Assembly (NCBI RefSeq): GCF_023757625.1
Contig: NZ_JALGBZ010000002.1
Location: 496,001-560,000, forward strand
Source of the DNA: Halomonas sp. S3-1-1
GTDB taxonomy: Bacteria; Pseudomonadota; Gammaproteobacteria; Pseudomonadales; Halomonadaceae
Length of the DNA: 64,000 nucleotides
Reading direction: 5' to 3'
Shown here: positions 54,407 through 62,061 of the stretch, in pieces
Position numbering within the stretch: position 1 is the first letter of the stretch
Layout of the letters: each line of letters begins with the position of its first letter
Program-made: the position numbers and the translations under genes
Notes under the pieces: model-generated
What the model saw: only the letters and a program-made list of their open reading frames with translations
What the model was told of the DNA's origin: nothing
Database searches by the model: none

Positions 54407-54676
54407 ATGTCTCGCATCAACATTCGTTACTGCACCCAGTGCCATTGGCTTTTACGCAGCGCTTGGTATGCCCAGGAGCTGCTGTCGACCTTCGGCGAGC
54501 AGCTGGACGAGGTTGCGCTTTCGCCTTCGCACGGCGGCACGTTTGAAATCTGGTGTAACGATACGCTTTTATGGGAGCGAAAGCGCGACGGCGGCTTCCC
54601 GGACAGCAAGGAGCTCAAAAAGCGCGTGCGCGACATCGTAAGCCCCGACCAGAATCTTGGGCATATCGACCGATGA
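54407..54676 (+). CDS. Rdx family protein (SelT/SelW/SelH type)
   Basis: The 89-residue thioredoxin-like protein starts with INIRYCTQCHWLLRSAWYAQ, holding the CxxC motif near residues 8-11 where eukaryotic relatives have selenocysteine (CxxU). The central GGTFEIWCNDTLLWERKRDGG and the final KELKKRVRDIV are conserved. A redox role in the cytoplasm is assumed. The ATG at 54407 lies behind AAAGGG; a GTG upstream at 54356 is less likely. Its stop overlaps the next start codon by four bases (ATGA). Confidence 0.88.
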   Translation: MSRINIRYCTQCHWLLRSAWYAQELLSTFGEQLDEVALSPSHGGTFEIWCNDTLLWERKRDGGFPDSKELKKRVRDIVSPDQNLGHIDR

Positions 54677-55548
54677 GTCAGGACCGAAACGCCATTGCTT
54701 GTGGGGTAGGCGCCGTAGCGCTCTGGTCCACCGTGGCCACGGCGTTCAAGGTGGCACTCGGATTCATGAGCCCGCTGGAGCTGATGTGGATCGCTACGCT
54801 GGTCTCCTGGCTATTGATGGGGGCGCTGGTCATCAAGCGCGGGCTTTTTCGGCAGGCGGCAAACGGGTGGAGAACGGCAGTTTGGGCGGGATTGATGAAC
54901 CCGGTGGCGTATTATCTCGTGCTGTTCGCCGCTTATGATCGCCTGCCGGGCCAGGAAGCCATGGCGCTCAACTATACCTGGGGGCTGACCATGGCGCTGC
55001 TCGCCGTTCCTCTTTTGGGTCAGCGATTGTCCGTGACTGATTTTGCCGCCGGGTGCGTGGCCTACGCTGGGGTCTGGGTGATCGCCACACGAGGGCAGGT
55101 GTTCGATGTCGCCTTCGAGGATCCATTGGGTGTGGCGCTGGCACTGGGGTCGACGCTTATCTGGGCTCTCTACTGGCTGCTCAACACGCGCGATGCGCGC
55201 GAGCCGCTGGTAGGGCAGTGGCAAAATTTCTCCGTAGGCTTGCCAATACTGACATTCCTACTACTTTTAGGCCCGGGGATCACATGGCACGGCCTTGCTG
55301 CACTAAGCGCTGGCGTTTACGTTGGGCTGTTCGAGATGGGTATCGCGTTCATTTTGTGGCAGTTGGCGATCCATCGCGTATCGCGCGCATCGCGTGTCAC
55401 TAACCTGATTTTTCTATCGCCGCCGGTCTCGCTTTTCCTACTGCATTTTGTGGTGGGCGAGCCGCTTTTGGTTTCTACCTTTACGGGACTTGCCTTAATT
55501 TTGATCGGGCTAGCGCTGCAGCAACTACCGAGCCACAAAAAAGCATGA
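54673..55548 (+). CDS. EamA/DMT-family transporter
   Basis: The 291-residue protein has ten predicted helices in two EamA repeats, beginning ACGVGAVALWSTVATAFKVA. The second repeat contains LFEMGIAFILWQLAIHRVSR, in part, and LIFLSPPVSLFLLHFVVGEP. The substrate is not clear. It overlaps the Rdx gene by 4 bp (ATGA), so the two are translated together. The following gap of 219 bp is AT-rich and precedes the secretion cluster. Confidence 0.86.
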   Translation: MSQDRNAIACGVGAVALWSTVATAFKVALGFMSPLELMWIATLVSWLLMGALVIKRGLFRQAANGWRTAVWAGLMNPVAYYLVLFAAYDRLPGQEAMALNYTWGLTMALLAVPLLGQRLSVTDFAAGCVAYAGVWVIATRGQVFDVAFEDPLGVALALGSTLIWALYWLLNTRDAREPLVGQWQNFSVGLPILTFLLLLGPGITWHGLAALSAGVYVGLFEMGIAFILWQLAIHRVSRASRVTNLIFLSPPVSLFLLHFVVGEPLLVSTFTGLALILIGLALQQLPSHKKA

Positions 55549-55767
55549 AAAAAGCCGTAGAGGTTTTGTAGTTCTTAATTGTAAATATTTGTGACTTTTG
55601 TTTTGATGGCTTGTGTCTAACGCTTATTTACTTAAATTCAGCAAAGTTGGGAAGTAATTCTTGACACTTGGCTTTAAAAGCGAGCTCAGCATTTGGGTCG
55701 GTGTAGAAAGCAAGCGGCAAGGGCTGTCGTGGTTTCAACGTTCGAGTGGAACGCTCATTGGGGATTC
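55549..55767. other. AT-rich gap before the secretion cluster, no gene seen
   Basis: The region is markedly AT-rich in its first half. TTGACA lies at 55661-55666, but no convincing -10 box follows at 16-18 bp. It probably contains the promoter of the TolC-like gene, which cannot be fixed from sequence. Confidence 0.35.
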
Positions 55768-57330
55768 ATGGATATGAAAGACAACGTTACAAACAAACTT
55801 AAGCATTTCTTCTCTGCGCGGGCGATTCGTCCCTTGACCATAACGACCATGGCTTGCCTACCGCTCTCCGCATTGGCTCAGTCTCTGCCAGCTACTCTCT
55901 ACTCGCCAGGCTCGACCGACCTGACAAGCGCCATTCAGCAAACCATCATCACCAACCCTGAGGTCAATGCTGCTTGGGCAAATTTCGACGCCTCGGGCAG
56001 CGACATTCGTGCCGCGCAGGGCGGTTATCTGCCCACCATCGATGTGCGCGCTGGAGTAGGAATTCAGGATCAAAGCAACGACGGTCGGGGAAGCTATAAT
56101 TCCGACTTTGCCGAACTAACGCTGAATCAAATGGTGTTCGACGGTTTCGCAACGCGCAGCGACGTCGAGCGTTTGGATCGCGCTCGTCTGGTGGCCTATT
56201 TCCAGCTCTTGGGGGCGAGTGAAGAAGTCGCGCTGGAAGCGTTTCGTACCTACCTCGACGTACTTCGTTACCGCGAAATGGTGCGTTTGGCCCAGGACAA
56301 CTATGCCCAGCATCAGCGCGTGTTCGGTCAAATCGAAGAGCGCACGCTTTCCGGCGCCGGCCGCGGAGTCGATCTCGAACAAATTAGCGGTCGCCTGGCG
56401 CTGGCTGAGTCGAACCTGATGACCGAGGCGTCGAATCTTCACGATGTGACGGCGCGCTATCAGCGCATCGTGGGCCAACTGCCCGCGCAAAACATGGCGC
56501 CGGCGCCGTCACTCGAGGCCAACGTACCCGCTGATGTGGCCCAGGCCGTGAGAATGGCGTTCGAAGGCAATCCGGATTTCCAGGCCGCAATCGAAAACAT
56601 CGCTGTGGCCCGCGCCGAGCAGGAGAGCGCTCGCGCCGGTTTCATGCCGCGTTTGGATATCCAGGGCCGTACGGGCACCAACAATGAAGACAGTACGATC
56701 GTTGGGCGTACCGACCAGCACAGTATTCAGCTTGTAGCGAGCATGAACCTGTATCGCGGCGGCTCTGATCTGGCAAGCTTTAACGCGGCCGCTTCACGTA
56801 TCGAGCAGGCGCAGAGCCAGCGCGAGCTGGCCTGTACCAACGTGCGTCAGACCACGCAAATTGCCTACAACGATACCCAGCGTATCCGCGAGCAGCTCAA
56901 CTACCTCAACGAGCACCGTCAGTCCATCGACCGCGTACGCGGCGCCTATCAGCAGCAGTTCGATATTGGCCAGCGCACCCTGCTGGACGTGCTCGACAGT
57001 GAAAACGAGTATTTCGAAGCTAGCCGCGCCTACGCCAATGCCGAATTCGACCTGACGCTCGCCCAAGCGCGTACCCTGGCGTCCATGGGCCAACTGATGC
57101 CAGCGCTCAACGTGACGCGCGAAGATATCCCAAGCCTTGATGAGCTTGGTTATGACGGTGCTACCTTGAGTTCCGCCGAAACCTGCGCCCTCGACGGCCC
57201 ACGTGGGTTTACGCTGGAGGACTTTACCCGTGGTATCTCGGTACCTCCGGCGCCTCAGGCTTCTCCTGGCGCGGCGGCCTACTCCGAGCCGGCGATCTCT
57301 GACGACCCGATGGCGACTCCCGCATATTGA
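55768..57330 (+). CDS. lapE: TolC-family outer membrane secretion protein (LapE-like)
   Basis: The 520-residue precursor has a signal peptide (TTMACLPLSALAQ) and the TolC outer membrane factor fold with two OEP repeats. Seen are SAIQQTIITNPEVNAAWANF, FDGFATRSDVERLDRARLVA and MNLYRGGSDLASFNAAASRIEQ, the last two in part, plus the late QQFDIGQRTLLDVLDSENEYF. It forms the outer membrane channel for type I secretion. The ATG at 55768 follows GGGGA; an ATG at 55774 is an alternative. It leads the cluster with lapB and lapC, separated by a 318-bp gap. The last 60 residues are Pro/Ala-rich and of low complexity. Confidence 0.88.
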   Translation: MDMKDNVTNKLKHFFSARAIRPLTITTMACLPLSALAQSLPATLYSPGSTDLTSAIQQTIITNPEVNAAWANFDASGSDIRAAQGGYLPTIDVRAGVGIQDQSNDGRGSYNSDFAELTLNQMVFDGFATRSDVERLDRARLVAYFQLLGASEEVALEAFRTYLDVLRYREMVRLAQDNYAQHQRVFGQIEERTLSGAGRGVDLEQISGRLALAESNLMTEASNLHDVTARYQRIVGQLPAQNMAPAPSLEANVPADVAQAVRMAFEGNPDFQAAIENIAVARAEQESARAGFMPRLDIQGRTGTNNEDSTIVGRTDQHSIQLVASMNLYRGGSDLASFNAAASRIEQAQSQRELACTNVRQTTQIAYNDTQRIREQLNYLNEHRQSIDRVRGAYQQQFDIGQRTLLDVLDSENEYFEASRAYANAEFDLTLAQARTLASMGQLMPALNVTREDIPSLDELGYDGATLSSAETCALDGPRGFTLEDFTRGISVPPAPQASPGAAAYSEPAISDDPMATPAY

Positions 57331-57648
57331 GCTCGGACTCGGGTCAGGCGCTCTTTTCTCGTGCCTGTGCGTACCTTTCGCCTCGCCTGCCGTTTGGGTG
57401 GCGGGGCGTGGGGAGAAGGTCCGGCGCTTACAGACGCGTAATGCTCACGAGGATCAGCCTTTCGTTTAGTCAAATACGTATTTTATACCGCTGTATTAAG
57501 CTTATTGCCCGGCGGCCGATGGTATTAAATATACCGAAATTTTCGGCTTGAATACGTTGCGGCGAAGGTTTTGCAACGGTCGGTTGGGTCCATCGGCACC
57601 GAACGATTCGATGCTTGCGGCAGCCGACGGACAGGAGATCAGGTTTTA
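57331..57648. promoter_or_regulatory. Gap between the TolC-like and lapB genes, likely with a promoter
   Basis: No gene is seen in these 318 bp. An AT-rich centre carries the palindromes GGTATTAAATATACC (57521-57535) and CCGAAATTTTCGG (57534-57546 region). This suggests an internal promoter with operator-like sites for lapBC and the regulator gene. No exact -10/-35 pair could be fixed. Confidence 0.35.
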
Positions 57649-59817
57649 GTGGCTCAGGATAAACAGGTCGTCTCTACCCCTACCCGCGAACGCTCGGACG
57701 ACGAGCTTCTCGAATGTCTAAAAGCGATTGCTTCTTACCACCAGCACGAGGTATCCCCAGAGGCGCTAAAGGCGGGACTACCGCTTGAAAAAGGCAATTT
57801 GACCCCGTCGGTGTTTGGCCGGGCGGCTCACCGTGCCGGACTCACTGCGCGTATCGTCAAAAGCCCGCTGTTGGGCCTCAATCCGTCGCTCTTTCCAGCG
57901 CTACTGTTATTGGAGCCGGGACGAGCCTGCGTGCTGCTGGGGCTGGATACAAAGCAGCAAAAAGCGCGCGTCATTTTTCCCGAGCTTTCCGAGTCTGCCG
58001 TCGACGTTGCGCTCGATGAGCTCAACGGTGGCTATAGCGGTGAAGCGATCTACGTTCGCCCCCGGTTTCAGGCTGACAACGCCTCCGAACCCGGCGTCGC
58101 GAAAAAGCGCGGCCAGCACTGGTTCTGGGGCGTCATCAAGGAAAATCGCCGGCTTTACCGCGATATCATCAGCGGATCGATTGCGATTAATATTTTCGCG
58201 CTGGCCATGCCGCTGTTCGTACTCAATGTTTATGACCGCGTTGTGCCCAACCAGGCGACCGAAACCCTTTGGGTCATGGCGGCCGGTGTTTTCATCGTAC
58301 TTTGTTTCGATCTGGTTCTTCGTTTGATGCGCAGCGGTTTCGTAGACCTTGCCGCCAGCCGTGCGGACGTCAAGCTGTCGTCCTCGATCATGAGCAAGGT
58401 GCTGGGCATGCGCATGGAAGAGCGTCCGGCCTCCACCGGGTCGTTCACCTCGACGCTTCAATCGTTCGAATCGGTACGCGCTTTCATTGGATCGGCCACT
58501 ATCGTCGGGATCGTCGATCTGCCATTCGTGCTGCTGTTCGCGGGGATCATCGCGCTGATCAACCCGTGGCTGGTACTGCCGGTCATCGTGGGGATTCTTT
58601 TCGTGCTGCTCTACGCGCTCGCCGCCCAAGGCAAGCTGCACGAGCTTTCCGAAACCACGTGGGAGGTTGGTGCTCAGCGTAATGCGCTGCTGGTCGAGTC
58701 GGTTTCGCAGCTCGAAAACGTCAAGGCGCTGCGTGCGGAGAGCCGCATCCAGCGCCATTGGGAAAAAGCCACGGCGTTTCTTTCGCGTACCAGCGCACAG
58801 CTCAAACTGGTGAGCTCCTCGGTGTCGAGCGTTGCTCTCTGGGCGCAAAACAGCGTGGCGGTCTGTGTCATCATCGTTGGGGTTTATCAAATCGTTCAGG
58901 GCAATCTGACTCAGGGCGGACTGATCGCTTGCTATATGCTTTCGTCACGCGCGATGGCGCCGGTCAGCCAGGCTGCTGCCCTGTTGGCCCAGTATCACCA
59001 ATCTTCTACGGCGCTTGAAGGGCTCAACCGCGTCATGGAGAAAAAAGAGGAGCGCCACGAAGGCAAGGCCTACGTGGAAAAGCCCAGTGTGACCGGCCAT
59101 TTGGAGCTCGACAAAGTCACGCTTCGCTACCCAAACGAGGAGCGCGATGCGCTGCGCGACGTCTCCATTACCATCAAGGAAGGCGAGAAGGTCGCGCTTT
59201 TGGGGCGCGTTGGCTGCGGCAAATCCTCACTCAACAAGCTGCTGCTGGGCTTCTATCAGCCCAGCGCCGGCGCTGTGATGCTCGACGGCGTGGATATTCG
59301 TCAGTTGGATCCGCTTCAACTGCGGCGCCATTTGGGCTACGTGCCTCAGGAGGTCAGCCTGTTTTCCGGCTCGCTCCGTGACAATATCGTAGCCGGCGGT
59401 GGAAGCGATCATGTGGATGACCACGCGCTGCTGCGAGCGATCAAGATCGCCGGGCTGGAAACGCTGGTGAATAGTCACCCCAAGGGAGTCGATCTGCAGG
59501 TAGGTGAGCGCGGGCAGGCGCTATCCGGTGGCCAGAAGCAGGCGGTCGCGATTGCCAGGGCGGTGGTACAGGATCCGCCGGTACTGTTGCTCGATGAGCC
59601 GACCAGTGCGATGGATAACGCCAGCGAAGAGGCTTTCAAGGCGAATCTGACCCGTATCGGTGAAGGTAAAACCATGCTGATCGTTACTCACCGCACGTCT
59701 CTTCTATCCCTCGTCGATCGCATCATCGTCATGGATGCGGGCAAGGTGGTCGCCGATGGGCCGCGCGATAGCGTGGTTGAGGCGCTGCGTAACGGCCAGA
59801 TCGGGAGGGCATCGTAA
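57649..59817 (+). CDS. lapB: Type I secretion system permease/ATPase (LapB)
   Basis: The 722-residue ABC exporter drives secretion of the large adhesin. An N-terminal C39-like domain (LLECLKAIASYHQHEVSPEA, residues about 20-145) lacks the peptidase catalytic arrangement, as in LapB. Six helices follow (about 160-440), then the ATPase with Walker A LLGRVGCGKSSLNKL, the Q-loop region YVPQEVSLFSGSLRDNI, signature LSGGQKQAVAIARA and Walker B VLLLDEPTSAMD. The GTG at 57649 follows an AGGAGATCAGG box; earlier readings add 26 residues without homology. The stop shares a base with the lapC start codon. Confidence 0.93.
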   Translation: MAQDKQVVSTPTRERSDDELLECLKAIASYHQHEVSPEALKAGLPLEKGNLTPSVFGRAAHRAGLTARIVKSPLLGLNPSLFPALLLLEPGRACVLLGLDTKQQKARVIFPELSESAVDVALDELNGGYSGEAIYVRPRFQADNASEPGVAKKRGQHWFWGVIKENRRLYRDIISGSIAINIFALAMPLFVLNVYDRVVPNQATETLWVMAAGVFIVLCFDLVLRLMRSGFVDLAASRADVKLSSSIMSKVLGMRMEERPASTGSFTSTLQSFESVRAFIGSATIVGIVDLPFVLLFAGIIALINPWLVLPVIVGILFVLLYALAAQGKLHELSETTWEVGAQRNALLVESVSQLENVKALRAESRIQRHWEKATAFLSRTSAQLKLVSSSVSSVALWAQNSVAVCVIIVGVYQIVQGNLTQGGLIACYMLSSRAMAPVSQAAALLAQYHQSSTALEGLNRVMEKKEERHEGKAYVEKPSVTGHLELDKVTLRYPNEERDALRDVSITIKEGEKVALLGRVGCGKSSLNKLLLGFYQPSAGAVMLDGVDIRQLDPLQLRRHLGYVPQEVSLFSGSLRDNIVAGGGSDHVDDHALLRAIKIAGLETLVNSHPKGVDLQVGERGQALSGGQKQAVAIARAVVQDPPVLLLDEPTSAMDNASEEAFKANLTRIGEGKTMLIVTHRTSLLSLVDRIIVMDAGKVVADGPRDSVVEALRNGQIGRAS

Positions 59818-61244
59818 TGGCGAAGAAATCCTCCACCAGCGAACAAAAAGGGTTCGAGGCGATCGGCCGGTTTTCCGAAAAGGGGCAAAAGCCGTTTCGA
59901 CCGTTTATGGACCGCCTGTTTGCGCGCCGGGTGAGTTCGGCTCATCTCAACCGCGATTGGGCCAGCGACACCGACTGGGCGCGCATGCAGCAGGAGCCCA
60001 TCCGCGCACGGCTGTTTTTGTACGTGACCTTGCTGGCCTTCATTACCGTCCTCGTCTGGGCCTATTTCGCACCCATCGACGAGGTAACGCGCGGTAGCGG
60101 GCGCGTGATTCCGGCAAGCCACCTTCAGCGCATTCAGTCTTTCGATGGCGGTGTGATCGAAGAGATCAACGTGCGCGAGGGTCAGGTCGTAAGCCAGGGA
60201 GAAGTGCTGATGCAGATCGACCCCACGCGCTTCGTCTCCGATTTTCGCGAGAACCGTGCTCAGCGCTACGCCTTGGAAGCACGCGCCGAGCGTCTGCGGG
60301 CGCTGGCGACCGGCACCGAGTTCGAGCCCTCGGAAGAGCTTCGCCAGGAAGTGCCGCATATCGTGATGCAGGAGCGCGAGGCCTACGAGAGCAGTTTGGA
60401 GGAGCTTCGCGAGCAGGAGAACGTGCTCGAGGATCGCGTTCGCCAGCGCCAGGAGGAACTCAGGGAGGCTCAAGCGCGGCGCGATACGGCGGCGCGTGAA
60501 GCCAGTATGGCCAGCCAGGAGTTGAACCTGACTCGGCCACTGCTGGCGTCCGGCGCGGTGTCCGAGGTCGAGGTGCTGCGCCTTCAACGCGAAGTGTCCC
60601 GGGCGACCGGCGAGCGCAACCAGGCCGATGCCTCGGTATCCCGTCTGCAAGCCGCCGTTGAAGAGTCGCAGACCCAGCTTCGCGAGCAAAGCGCCGAGCG
60701 GCGTAGCCAGTGGCGCAGTGACCTCGCCCAGGCCGTCGGTGATTTGAACGCGCTGCAGCAGTCCGGCACCGGGCTACAGGATCGGGTACGCTTGACCGAG
60801 ATCCGCTCGCCGGTCGATGGCGTCATTCAGCGCATCCATATCAATACCATCGGCGGGGTAGCGCAGCCCGGCCAGGAAGTCATCGAGATCATCCCAAGCG
60901 ACGACCAGCTGTTAGTCGAGGCCCGTATTGCGCCCCAGGACATCGCCTTTCTGCATCCGGGGCAGGCTTCTACCATCAAGCTCACCGCTTACGATTACGC
61001 CATTTACGGCGGCTTGCAGGCGGAGCTCGAGCATATCAGCGCCGATACGATCACCGATGACGATGGCAACACCTTTTATCTGGTACGCGTACGCAGCCTG
61101 CAGGACGAAAACGCCACCGAAGGGCTTCAGGTCATTCCGGGCATGACAGCACAGGTCGATATCGTGACAGGTAAGCGAACGGTGATGCAGTTTTTGCTGA
61201 AGCCCGTTTTAAGAGCGTGGCGTGACTCAATGGGAGAGCGCTAA
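59817..61244 (+). CDS. lapC: HlyD-family type I secretion periplasmic adaptor (LapC)
   Basis: The 475-residue membrane-fusion protein has one N-terminal transmembrane helix (LFLYVTLLAFITVLVWAYFA), a lipoyl-like part (GSGRVIPASHLQRIQSFDGG), a long coiled coil rich in Arg, Glu and Gln (residues about 140-310), and the C-terminal beta domain with RSPVDGVIQRIHINTIGGVA and YGGLQAELEHIS. It links the LapB exporter with the outer membrane channel. Translational coupling with lapB (1-bp overlap) and with the regulator gene (1-bp overlap) shows one operon. Confidence 0.94.
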   Translation: MAKKSSTSEQKGFEAIGRFSEKGQKPFRPFMDRLFARRVSSAHLNRDWASDTDWARMQQEPIRARLFLYVTLLAFITVLVWAYFAPIDEVTRGSGRVIPASHLQRIQSFDGGVIEEINVREGQVVSQGEVLMQIDPTRFVSDFRENRAQRYALEARAERLRALATGTEFEPSEELRQEVPHIVMQEREAYESSLEELREQENVLEDRVRQRQEELREAQARRDTAAREASMASQELNLTRPLLASGAVSEVEVLRLQREVSRATGERNQADASVSRLQAAVEESQTQLREQSAERRSQWRSDLAQAVGDLNALQQSGTGLQDRVRLTEIRSPVDGVIQRIHINTIGGVAQPGQEVIEIIPSDDQLLVEARIAPQDIAFLHPGQASTIKLTAYDYAIYGGLQAELEHISADTITDDDGNTFYLVRVRSLQDENATEGLQVIPGMTAQVDIVTGKRTVMQFLLKPVLRAWRDSMGER

Positions 61245-61873
61245 TGAAACATGTTTTTATCACACGTGATGGGAGCCTCAAGGCGCGTTGGCAAGACGCT
61301 CTACCCGACGCGATAGGCGTTACCTCTGGCCAGGCTATCACACGTTCAGAGCCTGAGGATGTGGTGTGGATCACCACGACCGTCGATGATTGGCGCGAAC
61401 AGACCACGGCGATCAGCCGTCAGGGCGTGAGCGTAGTGGTCATGAGCTATGCCCCCAATGACCGCGAGGCGCTGCTGGCGCTCGAGCTGGGAGCCCGTGG
61501 CTATACCCATACGTTTTCTGCGCCGGAAGTGCTCAAACAGATCGCGCTGGTCGTTACCCATCAAGGGGTTTGGGTAGGCCAGTCGCTTTTATCGCGTGTT
61601 CTCACGGGCTCTGTGCAGGCACTTCAACAGCGAACCAGTGACGAAATCACCCGCCAGGGCCTGCAGACTCTTGCCACGCTGACTGAGCGTGAACGAGCGG
61701 TAGCGCTGGCTGTTGCCCGGGGAGCCGCTAACAAGGAAGTCGCTCGAGAGCTTACGATCACCGAGCGCACGGTAAAAGCGCACCTGAGCGCCATCTTCAA
61801 AAAGCTGGCCGTGCGCGATCGCCTGCAGCTCATTTTGAAGCTCTCTTCGGACGCCGAAAAACGCCTTTCCTGA
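61244..61873 (+). CDS. LuxR-type regulator with a degenerate receiver domain
   Basis: The 209-residue protein has an N-terminal receiver-like region (residues 1-115) without the usual phospho-acceptor Asp (the strand reads VSVVVMSYAPND). A LuxR helix-turn-helix follows (LTERERAVALAVARGAANKE, VARELTITERTVKAHLSAIF, in part). The layout and the VWVGQSLLSRVL segment recall CsgD/VpsT-like biofilm regulators, which may bind c-di-GMP rather than be phosphorylated. It is co-translated with lapC and precedes the adhesin gene, so it probably controls adhesin production. The target is inferred. Confidence 0.85.
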   Translation: MKHVFITRDGSLKARWQDALPDAIGVTSGQAITRSEPEDVVWITTTVDDWREQTTAISRQGVSVVVMSYAPNDREALLALELGARGYTHTFSAPEVLKQIALVVTHQGVWVGQSLLSRVLTGSVQALQQRTSDEITRQGLQTLATLTERERAVALAVARGAANKEVARELTITERTVKAHLSAIFKKLAVRDRLQLILKLSSDAEKRLS

Positions 61874-61921
61874 GCAAACGCTCAGGCGTTACCCGCAGTG
61901 CATGAGCACCGCACTGCGGGT
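61869..61921 (+). terminator. Two tandem hairpins after the regulator gene
   Basis: CCTGAGC (61869-61875) pairs with GCTCAGG (61880-61886), then ACCCGCAGTGC (61891-61901) pairs with GCACTGCGGGT (61911-61921). Both stems are perfect, but neither is followed by a T-run. They probably separate the operon from the adhesin gene. Confidence 0.55.
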
Positions 61922-61927
61922 GGCAAG

Positions 61928-61957
61928 TTACATTCCTTTACTGTCCTTCAGTACAAT
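61928..61957 (+). promoter_or_regulatory. Putative promoter of the adhesin gene
   Basis: TTACAT (61928-61933), an 18-bp spacer and TACAAT (61952-61957) lie 105 bp before the adhesin start. The hairpins just upstream support a separate transcription start here. Confidence 0.5.
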
Positions 61958-62061
61958 AGGGAGGGGTCGCTAAATCCCTTACTATTGCGCTATAAGCCGC
62001 AGTTTCCATTCGCACGACGAGTGAGCGGGCGGCCACTAATATTCATCGGGGATTTACCTAA

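Noticed and set aside
55661-55700. Sigma-70 promoter beginning with TTGACA before the TolC-like gene
   Set aside because: No acceptable -10 box lies 16-18 bp downstream, so only the region as a whole is reported as promoter-bearing.
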